Part shown: positions 26,036-32,900 of the stretch, in pieces
Layout of the letters: every line of letters starts with the position of its first letter
Numbering within the stretch: the stretch's first letter is position 1
Source of the DNA: Myxococcales bacterium
GTDB lineage: Bacteria > Myxococcota_A > Bradymonadia > UBA7976 > UBA1532
DNA: 64,000 nucleotides
Assembly (NCBI GenBank): GCA_020633435.1
Contig: JACKDP010000003.1
Coordinates: 62,001 to 126,000 of the forward strand
Direction: 5' to 3'
Notes under the pieces: generated by a model
The model's database searches: none
What the model saw: the letters and a program-made list of their open reading frames with translations, nothing else
Told to the model about the DNA's origin: nothing
Position numbers and translations under genes: made by a program

Positions 26036-26050
26036 TGGCACGGACCTTGA
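26036..26050 (+). promoter_or_regulatory. Candidate sigma-54-like promoter for the universal stress gene
   Basis: TGGCACG at 26036-26042 followed after four bases by TTGA at 26047-26050 resembles the -24/-12 sigma-54 pattern, with A instead of C at the end of the -12 box. The preceding context GCCCGCTGGCACG is identical to that at 7084-7096 upstream of the amidase gene. The predicted start would lie 15-20 bases before the strong ribosome site at 26068-26073. Confidence 0.3.
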
Positions 26051-26078
26051 GACGAAGCGGGTGTGGAAGGAGGACGCC

Positions 26079-26546
26079 ATGAACATCCACAAGATCCTGG
26101 TCCCCGTCGACTTCTCGAGCTGCTCCCGCGCGGCCCTGGAGGCCGCCACCGACATGGCGGCGAAGTACGGCGCCAGCGTGGAGGCCGTCCACGTCCACGA
26201 GCCGCCCTACGCCGTCGGCCATGTGACGGTGCAGGTGCCCGGCATGGGCGAGGTCGCCATGATCGACTTCATGCACGGGCAGGCCCAGAAGCTCCTCGAC
26301 GAGATGCTCGCCGACTGCCACGCCCCCGGCGTGACCGTCACCCGGACGCTGCTGGCCGGGCTGCCCGAGAAGCTCATCGTGGAGCACGCCCAGGAGGGCG
26401 GCCACGACCTCATCGTGATGGGCACCCACGGGCGGCGCGGCTTCAGCCGGTTCCTCATGGGCAGCGTCACGGAGCGCGTCCTGCGCCTGGCCCCGGCCCC
26501 GGTCCTCGTCGTCCGGGACCACTACGGCGAGGATCAGAAGGCGTAG
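26079..26546 (+). CDS. Universal stress protein (UspA family)
   Basis: The product has 155 aa, a single Usp domain. The first strand KILVPVDFS and the nucleotide-binding signature G-x(2)-G-x(9)-GS(V/T) are clear (MGTHGRRGFSRFLMGSVTERV region), indicating an ATP-binding member. AAGGAGG lies 5 bases before the ATG, so expression is probably high. Usp proteins are cytoplasmic and induced by growth arrest or stress. The gene ends 13 bases inside the convergent beta-barrel gene. Confidence 0.93.
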   Translation: MNIHKILVPVDFSSCSRAALEAATDMAAKYGASVEAVHVHEPPYAVGHVTVQVPGMGEVAMIDFMHGQAQKLLDEMLADCHAPGVTVTRTLLAGLPEKLIVEHAQEGGHDLIVMGTHGRRGFSRFLMGSVTERVLRLAPAPVLVVRDHYGEDQKA

Positions 26547-27010
26547 CCGGCCGTGACCACCGCGGTGGGCGCGGCCGCAAGGCCCTGATCCTCATACAGA
26601 AACGCGCCCCCCTGCGCCCGCAGCAGGAAGTGGCGCTCCGTCAGCAGCCCATAGCCCACCATGGCCTCGGCGGCCGCCCCCAGGCGGTCGCCATGGCTGC
26701 GCCAGTCCCCCGGATCGTCCACCCGGACGCGGCCCCGCGCCGACAGCGTGAGGGTGTGCGTCGGCGGCCGCCCGGCCCGATCGGGCCCGAGCAGCCAGAC
26801 CGTCACGCCCGCGCCGCCGAGGGGCGCGAGGATGGGCAGCCCAAAGAGCACCTCGATGGAGACGCGCTCATGGGCGAACCAGCCGAACTCGACGCGGAGC
26901 AGCTCCGGGATGCCGATGCCCGCCGCCACGAAGGCGTCGACGGGCTTCGCGGCGGCGGGCGTCGCCAGGGAGGCGACGGCGACGGCGAGGGCGGGGAGGG
27001 CGCGGATCAT
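26534..27010 (-). CDS. Small outer-membrane beta-barrel-like protein
   Basis: The product has 158 aa with a cleavable signal peptide (LAVAVASLATPAAA). The mature chain alternates hydrophobic and polar residues, has many glycines, and ends in an aromatic residue after TAGYAF, the usual C-terminal signature for barrel insertion. GAGGAG lies upstream of the ATG at 27010. It is encoded 17 bases after a second putative barrel protein on the same strand. No family is recognised; its size suggests an eight-stranded barrel. Confidence 0.65.
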   Translation of the reverse strand: MIRALPALAVAVASLATPAAAKPVDAFVAAGIGIPELLRVEFGWFAHERVSIEVLFGLPILAPLGGAGVTVWLLGPDRAGRPPTHTLTLSARGRVRVDDPGDWRSHGDRLGAAAEAMVGYGLLTERHFLLRAQGGAFLYEDQGLAAAPTAVVTAGYAF

Positions 27011-27027
27011 GGCAGCTCCTCGCGGGG

Positions 27028-27849
27028 CTACCAGAGGCTGCCCCGGTGCTCGAGGCCCAGGCTGAGGGTGGGGGTGGCCGCGTTGGAGGCCGCGTAGGCG
27101 ACCCCCTCGAAGCCCCCCGCCAGAGCCCAGGCGGGTGAGAACCACCAGGATACGCCGATCCCGACGCCGAGGTAGCGGGTCTGCCCCGCCCCGGCGACGT
27201 TCGTCACCTCCACCTCGCCCATGGGCTCGTGCAGGTTCAGGTGAAAGTCGAGCTGCACCGTCGGCGTCGTCTGCCAGCCGAGCTGGGCGCTGCCGATGAT
27301 GACGGGATCGAGGCCCGTGCGGCCGCTCAGGCGCAGCCCCCCGGTGGCCGCCAGCCAGCCGAAGGACAGGGGCTGCCCCACCTCCAGGGCGGCCGTCGCG
27401 AACCGCGTCGCGACCGTCGGCACGTACACGAAGTCGACGCCCTCGGCCTGCCCCGTGCCCAGGACCTCCTCGCCCACGTCCGGGGCCTCGCCCGCCGTCA
27501 CGGCCAGGGCCAGGCGCGTCTGCCCCACCGGCAGCCCGGCCCGCAGGCCCAGCGAGAGCGGCCCCACGTACGTCGTGCTCTCGTCGCCGTAGCGCGCGAA
27601 CCCGATGGGCGTACCGGCGACCAGCAGCGTGAGCCCCTCGACGAGCCCCAGCTCCCCATAGACGCTGAGCGCCTCGTCCACGAAGAGCTCGGGCAGCTCC
27701 TTCACGTCGCCGTCGGCCGTGTAGACGCCCTTGCCGATCAGGCTGCGCCCCCAGACCTTCACGTACAGATCGCCCGCGGGCTGCGTCCAGCCCGCCGCCT
27801 GCGCCCCGCCGCCCGCCAGGGCGAGCAGGGCCACCATCCACCGCGTCAT
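27028..27849 (-). CDS. Outer-membrane beta-barrel protein
   Basis: The product has 273 aa with a signal peptide (MVALLALAGGGAQA). The mature sequence shows repeated amphipathic strands (LSLGLRAGLPVGQTRLALAV, RYLGVGIGVSWWFSP) and ends with a C-terminal Trp, typical for outer-membrane barrels. It lacks plug or OmpA domains. The ATG overlaps the stop of tlyA (ATGA), an unusual coupling of a methyltransferase to a barrel protein. Function is unknown; a transport or surface role fits the fold. Confidence 0.7.
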   Translation of the reverse strand: MTRWMVALLALAGGGAQAAGWTQPAGDLYVKVWGRSLIGKGVYTADGDVKELPELFVDEALSVYGELGLVEGLTLLVAGTPIGFARYGDESTTYVGPLSLGLRAGLPVGQTRLALAVTAGEAPDVGEEVLGTGQAEGVDFVYVPTVATRFATAALEVGQPLSFGWLAATGGLRLSGRTGLDPVIIGSAQLGWQTTPTVQLDFHLNLHEPMGEVEVTNVAGAGQTRYLGVGIGVSWWFSPAWALAGGFEGVAYAASNAATPTLSLGLEHRGSLW

Positions 27850-28613
27850 GTCGACTCCCGACCAGCATCCGCCGGCGTGCGCCGGCCCAAGAGGACGAAC
27901 TCTACGTTGCCCCGCGTCCCAGGTAACACCGACCGGTCCACGGCCACGACGTCGAGGCCCAGCGCCACGGCCTCGCCCCGGGCCTCCGCCAGCGTCCGCT
28001 CCCAGAGGGCCGGGTCGCGGACGATGCCGCCCGTCCCCACCTCGTCGGCCGCCACCTCGAACTGCGGCTTCACCAGCAGGCAGGCCAGCCCCCCCGGCCG
28101 CAGGCGCTCGACTGCGGGGCCGAGCACCCGCCACAGCGACGTGAACGACACGTCCGCGACCAGCAAGTCGATGATCTCCGGCACGTTTTCGGCCGAGATG
28201 GCGCGGGCGTCGGTGCGCTCCAGGTTCACGACGCGGGGATCGCCCGCCAGCCGCCAGTCCAGGTGGCCGTGCCCGACGTCCACGGCGTAGACCCGCGCCG
28301 CCCCCCGCTGGAGCAGGCAGTCGGTGAAGCCCCCGGTGCTCGCCCCCACGTCCAGGCAGACGAAGCCGGTCGGATCGACGCCATGGGCCTCCAGGGCCCC
28401 GTCGAGCTTGTGCCCGGCCCGGCTCACGAAGGCCCGCGCGGCGCGGCCCTTGAGGCGCAGCGGCACCTCGGCGGCGACCAGCTCGGCGGGCTTGTCCACC
28501 CGGCGCTCGCCCGCCACCACCTGCCCCGCCATGACGAGGGCCCGGGCCCGGGCCAGATCCGGGGCCAGGCCGCGGGCCACCAGCAGGGCGTCGACGCGCT
28601 GCCGCTTCGCCAT
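27846..28613 (-). CDS. tlyA: TlyA-type rRNA 2'-O-methyltransferase
   Basis: The product has 255 aa. An N-terminal S4 RNA-binding domain (RVDALLVARGLAPDLARARA) leads into an FtsJ-type methyltransferase with SAM motif CLDVGASTGGFTDCLL. The catalytic tetrad residues are visible in SRAGHKL, VADVSFTSL and LLVKPQFE. TlyA methylates the 2'-hydroxyl of cytidines in 16S and/or 23S rRNA. I chose the ATG at 28613 (MAKRQRVDALL); the frame is open upstream but without homologous sequence. The neighbouring ispA-xseB-xseA order is common for this family. Confidence 0.92.
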   Translation of the reverse strand: MAKRQRVDALLVARGLAPDLARARALVMAGQVVAGERRVDKPAELVAAEVPLRLKGRAARAFVSRAGHKLDGALEAHGVDPTGFVCLDVGASTGGFTDCLLQRGAARVYAVDVGHGHLDWRLAGDPRVVNLERTDARAISAENVPEIIDLLVADVSFTSLWRVLGPAVERLRPGGLACLLVKPQFEVAADEVGTGGIVRDPALWERTLAEARGEAVALGLDVVAVDRSVLPGTRGNVEFVLLGRRTPADAGREST

Positions 28614-28674
28614 CAGCAGGCGGTTGAAGTGAGCAGACCGAGCACCTGGCGAGTGCAAGGAGGAAGACCGCAGG

Positions 28675-28689
28675 CAATGCTGAGCATTG
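28675..28689. promoter_or_regulatory. Short palindrome in the tlyA-ispA intergenic region
   Basis: CAATGC-TGA-GCATTG is a 6-base inverted repeat with a 3-base spacer, in the 150-base gap between the start of tlyA (28613) and the stop of ispA (28764). This gap is the natural place for a tlyA promoter. The arms could bind a dimeric repressor or form a weak hairpin. There is no T-run, so it is not an intrinsic terminator. Confidence 0.25.
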
Positions 28690-28763
28690 TCGAGGACTTC
28701 GGACGACGCAGCAGATGGCCCGCGCGCGCCGGCGATGCGACGGGGGCTTCCTTCAACATCCTG

Positions 28764-29591
28764 TTAAACCGTGCGGTGGGCGATGCGATCGACGAAGGCC
28801 ACCAGGGGCGTCGCCCGGGCGCCGAGGCCGCCGAAGGCCCCGCGGGCCGCCTCGGCCGTGCGCTCCAGGCGCGCCTGCACCTCGGCGCGGGAGAAGTGGT
28901 GCAGGTAGGAGCGGCCGTCGGGCTCGGCGTCCTGCTCGGCGTCCAGCAGATCGTCGGTGATCTGGAACAGCAGCCCCAGCTCGCGCGCCCCGGCCCGGAT
29001 GGCGGCCACCTCGTCCGCCTCGCCGCCCACGGCGATGGCCCCGCCCTCGGCCGCCGCGGTGATCAGCGCCCCGGTCTTCTGCCGCTGCATGGCCTCCAGC
29101 GCGACGGGATCGCCCACGCCCGCGATGTCGGCCACCTGCCCCGCGACCATGCCGGCCCCGCCCGCCGCGCGGACGAGCAGCCCCACGAGCCGCTGCGCCG
29201 TCATCGCGTCGCCGATGCGCGCCACGGCGGCGAAGGCCTCCGTCAGCAGCGCGTCGCCCGCCAGGATGGCCGTCGCCTCGTCGAACGCCTTGTGGCAGGT
29301 GGGCCGGCCGCGGCGCTCGTCGTCATCGTCCATCGCCGGCAGGTCGTCGTGGACGAGGCTGTAGGTGTGGACCAGCTCGACGGCCAGCGCCCAGGGCAGC
29401 GCCGGTCCGGCCAGGCCCGCCACCGCCTCCGCCGCCAGCAGCGCCAGCGCGGGCCGCACCCGCTTCCCGCCGCCGAAGAAGGCGTGCCGGGCGGCGGCCA
29501 GCAAGCGCGGCGGCCAGTCCAGCTCCGCGAAGTACGCCTCGGCGTACGCCTCGAACCGCCCCACCAGGACCTTGAGCTGCACGTCGGCCAT
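28764..29591 (-). CDS. ispA: Polyprenyl (farnesyl/geranylgeranyl) diphosphate synthase
   Basis: The product has 275 aa. The two aspartate-rich motifs are clear: VHDDLPAMDDDD (first, chain-length determining) and ITDDLLDAEQD (second), along with GGGKRVRPAL for substrate phosphate binding. It condenses isopentenyl diphosphate with allylic diphosphates in the cytoplasm, supplying quinone, hopanoid and lipid-carrier synthesis. I chose the ATG at 29591 because it makes a TGATG overlap with xseB; a GTG one codon earlier is possible. dxs, the usual next gene, is missing here. Confidence 0.92.
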   Translation of the reverse strand: MADVQLKVLVGRFEAYAEAYFAELDWPPRLLAAARHAFFGGGKRVRPALALLAAEAVAGLAGPALPWALAVELVHTYSLVHDDLPAMDDDDERRGRPTCHKAFDEATAILAGDALLTEAFAAVARIGDAMTAQRLVGLLVRAAGGAGMVAGQVADIAGVGDPVALEAMQRQKTGALITAAAEGGAIAVGGEADEVAAIRAGARELGLLFQITDDLLDAEQDAEPDGRSYLHHFSRAEVQARLERTAEAARGAFGGLGARATPLVAFVDRIAHRTV

Positions 29592-29809
29592 CACTCGTCC
29601 TCCTCCAGGCTGGCCTTGAGCTCCTCGATGCGGCGCTCGGCGCCCTCCAGCATCCCCGCCCCCTGGCGGGCCAGCTCGACGCCCCGCCCGTACATGGCCA
29701 GGGCGTCATCCAGCGACAGCTCCTCGGCCTCCAGCCGGCCGACGAGCGCCTCCAGCTCGCCCAGGACCTCCTCGAAGCCGGGCTCCTTCTTCTCGGTCTT
29801 CCTGGCCAT
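29591..29809 (-). CDS. xseB: Exodeoxyribonuclease VII small subunit
   Basis: The product has 72 aa, normal for XseB. The signature FEEVLGELEALVGRLE-x-EELSLDDAL is followed by a helical hairpin ending in acidic residues. It associates in several copies with XseA to form exonuclease VII, which degrades single-stranded DNA from both ends. Its start and stop both overlap the neighbours as TGATG, so xseA, xseB and ispA are translated as a coupled unit. Confidence 0.95.
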   Translation of the reverse strand: MARKTEKKEPGFEEVLGELEALVGRLEAEELSLDDALAMYGRGVELARQGAGMLEGAERRIEELKASLEEDE

Positions 29810-31083
29810 CAGCCCTCCTCACCCGGCCCGCTCCGGCCCGTGACCACCGCCTGCAAGCGGCCGGTTTCCAACAAGATTTCGAGCTCGTCCCCCGCCACCA
29901 CGGCGTCGAAGCGCCGCACCACGCGGCCGCCCTGGCGGGTGATGCTGTAGCCGCGGGCCAGGACGCTCAGGGGCGAGAGCGCCTCCAGCCGCGCCAACGC
30001 CAGGCTCAAGGCCTCCCGCGCCGCCACCAGGCGCCGCTCCCCGGCCCGGTGCAGGCGGGCCTGCGCCCCCTCCAGCCGGCCCCGCGAGCGGGCGAGCCGG
30101 GCCCCGGGCTCCGCGGCGGCCAGCCGCCGACGCAGCACCTCCAGCGACCGGCGCCGGGCCACGATGCGGGCCCGCGTCGACGCCTCCAGGCGGCTCACCG
30201 CGCGCTCCAGCCGCCGCCCCGCCCGCTCCACCCGCGCCTCGAGCGCCCGCGCCAGCCGCCGCTCCTGCAGCGCGAGGGTGTAGAGCAGCGCGTCGCGCTC
30301 CGGCACCGCCAGCTCCGCCGCCGCCGACGGCGTGGGCGCCCGCCGATCCGCCACCAGATCCGCGATGGTCGTGTCGGTCTCGTGCCCCACGGCGCTGATG
30401 ACCGGCTTCGGGCAGGCCGCGATGGCCCGCGCCACCATCTCGGTGTTGAAGGCCCAGAGCGACTCCAGGCTCCCCCCGCCGCGCCCCACGATGATGACGT
30501 CCACGTCCGGCCGCCGGCCGAGCACCTTGAGGGCCCGCACGATGTCCGGGGCGGCGTCCACGCCCTCCACGGTGCACGGCGAGATCACGATGGGGATCTG
30601 GGGGCTGCGGCGCTGGATGACCGCCTCGATGTCGCGCCGGGCGGCCCCCACCGCGCTCGTCACCACCCCCACGGCCCGGGGCAGGAAGGGCAGCGCCCGC
30701 TTGCGCTCGGGCGCGAAGAGCCCCTCGGTGAGGAGCTGCGCCTTCAGCGCGTCGAACGCCGCCTGCAGCCGCCCCTGCCCCGCCGGCTCGATCCACGTCA
30801 CGACGAGCTGCACCGTCCCCCGCGGCTCGTAGAAGGAGACGTCCCCCTCCACCAGCACCAGGCTGCCCTCGTCGGGCCGGTGCGCCAGCGTCCGCACGGT
30901 GGAGGCGTACACCACGCACTCCACGCGCGACGCCTCGTCTTTGAGCGTCAGGTAGACGTGGCCCCGGGTGCTGACGAAGACCTTGGAGAGCTCGCCCAGC
31001 ACGCGCACCCGGGCGAACTCGCCCTCGAGGAAGGCCTTGAGGCGCCGGGAGAGCTGACCGACGGTGAGAGGAGTCGGGGCCAT
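29809..31083 (-). CDS. xseA: Exodeoxyribonuclease VII large subunit
   Basis: The product has 424 aa. An N-terminal OB-fold (VGQLSRRLKAFLEGEFARVRV, SRGHVYLTLKDEASRVECVV) binds single-stranded DNA. The catalytic domain contains VVTSAVGAARRDIEAVIQRR, DVIIVGRGGGSLESLWAFN and SAVGHETDTTIADLVADRRAPTPSAAAE (motif region). A long helical segment (230-370) interacts with XseB, and a C-terminal RGYSI segment closes the family pattern. It works in DNA repair in the cytoplasm. Confidence 0.96.
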   Translation of the reverse strand: MAPTPLTVGQLSRRLKAFLEGEFARVRVLGELSKVFVSTRGHVYLTLKDEASRVECVVYASTVRTLAHRPDEGSLVLVEGDVSFYEPRGTVQLVVTWIEPAGQGRLQAAFDALKAQLLTEGLFAPERKRALPFLPRAVGVVTSAVGAARRDIEAVIQRRSPQIPIVISPCTVEGVDAAPDIVRALKVLGRRPDVDVIIVGRGGGSLESLWAFNTEMVARAIAACPKPVISAVGHETDTTIADLVADRRAPTPSAAAELAVPERDALLYTLALQERRLARALEARVERAGRRLERAVSRLEASTRARIVARRRSLEVLRRRLAAAEPGARLARSRGRLEGAQARLHRAGERRLVAAREALSLALARLEALSPLSVLARGYSITRQGGRVVRRFDAVVAGDELEILLETGRLQAVVTGRSGPGEEG

Positions 31084-31116
31084 CGCCGAGCGTGTAGCAC
31101 GCTCGGCGGCCCCGGG

Positions 31117-31545
31117 CTAGCGCAGGTACAGGGCGAGGATGAGGATGCCGTCGTTGTAGCGCAGGCCCGCCTGGTAGAAGACCTTGCGCCGCTGCACCCG
31201 CAGGCCGACGTCCACCTTGCTCTTGGGGATGGCGATGCGGATCTTCTCCTGATCCTTCGCCTGCCCCTCGTAGGTGAAGCCCGCCGTCTGATCGTTGGGC
31301 AGCTTGATCTGCCGCGTCTTCTTCAGCGGCAGCTCGATCTTGTGCTTCGCGAGCTCCTTGAAGCTCTGGAAGCCGCCGAAGCTCTTCTCCAGCGTCCCGC
31401 GGATGCGCGCCAGGGCCGGATCGACGGGGCCGGGCTTCTTGCTCGCGAAGATGATGGAGACCTTGAGGTCGACCTTGTCGGCGGCGGCGGCGGGGCCGGC
31501 GACGCCCACGATGAGGCCCAGGCTCATAAGCAGTGTGCGCAGCAT
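31117..31545 (-). CDS. Hypothetical periplasmic protein encoded after the anti-sigma factor
   Basis: The product has 142 aa with a signal peptide (SLGLIVGVAGPAAAA). The mature part is basic and beta-rich (KVDLKVSIIFASKKPG, KIRIAIPKSKVDVGLRVQRRK). It has a conserved-looking core IRGTLEKSFGGFQSF and ends in a hydrophobic strand. No family is recognised. Its ATG overlaps the anti-sigma stop (TGATG), so it forms a three-gene unit with the ECF sigma factor and its antagonist. It may be the periplasmic sensor of that system, by position only. Confidence 0.75.
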   Translation of the reverse strand: MLRTLLMSLGLIVGVAGPAAAADKVDLKVSIIFASKKPGPVDPALARIRGTLEKSFGGFQSFKELAKHKIELPLKKTRQIKLPNDQTAGFTYEGQAKDQEKIRIAIPKSKVDVGLRVQRRKVFYQAGLRYNDGILILALYLR

Positions 31546-32126
31546 CAGATGGGATCCTCCCCGTCGGCCGGCGAGTCACCGGCAGCATCGTCTTCATCCA
31601 GGAGCCAGATGACCGTCGAGGTCTCCTCGTCGTCATCGACCGGGTTCGAGATGAGCACCGTCTTGGGGCCGTCGTTGTTGATCTCGTCGATCTGCACGGC
31701 GCCACCCGCCACGGCCACGTCCCCGTCGTCCACGTCCGCCGCCGGCGTCGCCAGCCGCGTGACCAGGAGCGCGATGCCCGCCGCGGCGGCCGCGCTCACC
31801 AGGACGGGCGTCCAGTAGCGCGCCCACCAGGCCCGCACCCGCGCCGCCGTGGTCGGCGGCGCCGCCGGCGTGGCCACCACCGGCGCCGGCTCCCGGGCGG
31901 GCAGCCCCGCCTGGATCGCCGCGAAGAAATTGGAGAAATCGGCCGCGTCGACCTGCTCGCCCACCCAGCCCTGGAGGACCTGGCGGGTCTGCTGGAGCGC
32001 CTCCAGCTCGGCGAAGAGGGCCGGGGACCGGTCCAGCTCCGCCTCGAAGGCCCGCGCCTCCGCGCCGCTCATCCGCCCGTCGAAGTAGCGCTCGACCGGC
32101 GAGTCCACCACCTGCTCCTCGCTCAT
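31545..32126 (-). CDS. Anti-sigma-factor-like single-pass membrane protein
   Basis: The product has 193 aa starting at the ATG at 32126, which overlaps the sigma stop (ATGA). The first 100 residues are helical and resemble the cytoplasmic part of anti-sigma factors (SPVERYFDGRMSGAEARAFE) but lack the His-x3-Cys-x2-Cys zinc motif. One transmembrane helix (VSAAAAAGIALLVTRLA) precedes an acidic periplasmic tail. It would hold the ECF sigma factor at the membrane until an envelope signal arrives. The role rests on position and architecture rather than on a diagnostic motif. Confidence 0.78.
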   Translation of the reverse strand: MSEEQVVDSPVERYFDGRMSGAEARAFEAELDRSPALFAELEALQQTRQVLQGWVGEQVDAADFSNFFAAIQAGLPAREPAPVVATPAAPPTTAARVRAWWARYWTPVLVSAAAAAGIALLVTRLATPAADVDDGDVAVAGGAVQIDEINNDGPKTVLISNPVDDDEETSTVIWLLDEDDAAGDSPADGEDPI

Positions 32127-32758
32127 GACCGCTCCCTCCGGACGCCCTGACCGGCGCGCTCTGCCAACGGATCCCCGGCGCTCTCCAGGAACGGCTTGAG
32201 GGCGTTCTGGAGGTTCTTGCGCGCGTGGTGCAGTCGGCTCATCACGGTGCCGAGGTGACACTCCATCACCTCGGCGATCTCCTCGTAGCTCAGCCCCTCC
32301 ACCTCGCGGAGGAGGATGATCGTGCGGTGGTTCTCGCTCAGGGTGGCCAGCGCCTCCGCCAGCACCCCGTTGAGCTCCTGCGTCTCCAGGGCGACCCCCG
32401 GGTGCATCGCGCGGGTGTTCCCCGAGAGGGGCACCTGCTCCATTTCATCGCGCCGCTTGAACGTCTCGTCGTACTCCACGTTGCGGACGCGACGGTTCTT
32501 GCGGAAATGGTCGATGCAGACGTTCACGACGATCCGGTACAGCCACGTGTAGAAGGAGCTGTCGCCCTTGAACCCGTCGATGTTGCGGAAGACCTTGATG
32601 AAGGCCTCCTGCGCGGCGTCGCGGGCGTCTTCGGGGTTGCGAAGCACCCCGATGGCGATGCCATATGCTCGACGCTGGTACTTGTCGACCAGCACCCGGA
32701 AGGCGCGGTGGTCGCCTCGCTGGCAGCGCGCGACGAGCTCCTGGTCGGTCAGCTCCAA
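32123..32758 (-). CDS. ECF (RpoE-type) RNA polymerase sigma factor
   Basis: The product has 211 aa from a TTG at 32758. I prefer this start because GGAGG lies 5 bases upstream and the protein then begins LELTDQELVARCQRGD, as RpoE proteins do; an ATG at 32812 lacks a ribosome site. Region 2 is clear (VLRNPEDARDAAQEAFIKVF, FYTWLYRIVVNVCIDHFRKN), and so is region 4 (LREVEGLSYEEIAEVMECHLGTVMSRLHHARK). A run of seven T residues sits between the ribosome site and the start. ECF factors direct polymerase to envelope-stress promoters. It is divergent from the MoxR/BatA operon. Confidence 0.9.
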   Translation of the reverse strand: MELTDQELVARCQRGDHRAFRVLVDKYQRRAYGIAIGVLRNPEDARDAAQEAFIKVFRNIDGFKGDSSFYTWLYRIVVNVCIDHFRKNRRVRNVEYDETFKRRDEMEQVPLSGNTRAMHPGVALETQELNGVLAEALATLSENHRTIILLREVEGLSYEEIAEVMECHLGTVMSRLHHARKNLQNALKPFLESAGDPLAERAGQGVRRERS

Positions 32759-32900
32759 AAAAACCTCCGCCGCGGACGTGGACGAGCGCGCATCATTCAC
32801 GCGTCGGCGCATCTTAGTGCAAGTCGCCGCGTCTCGCGCGGCGCTTGCGGCATCGACGTTGGCGGAAGGTTCCGGCGGCGTGGGCCGTTGAGTGAGGGAA

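Noticed and set aside
32868..32873. GGAACC on the minus strand as an ECF -35 element for autoregulation of the sigma gene
   Set aside because: The only CGTC-like -10 lies about 10 bases away rather than 16-17, so the pair does not fit an ECF promoter.
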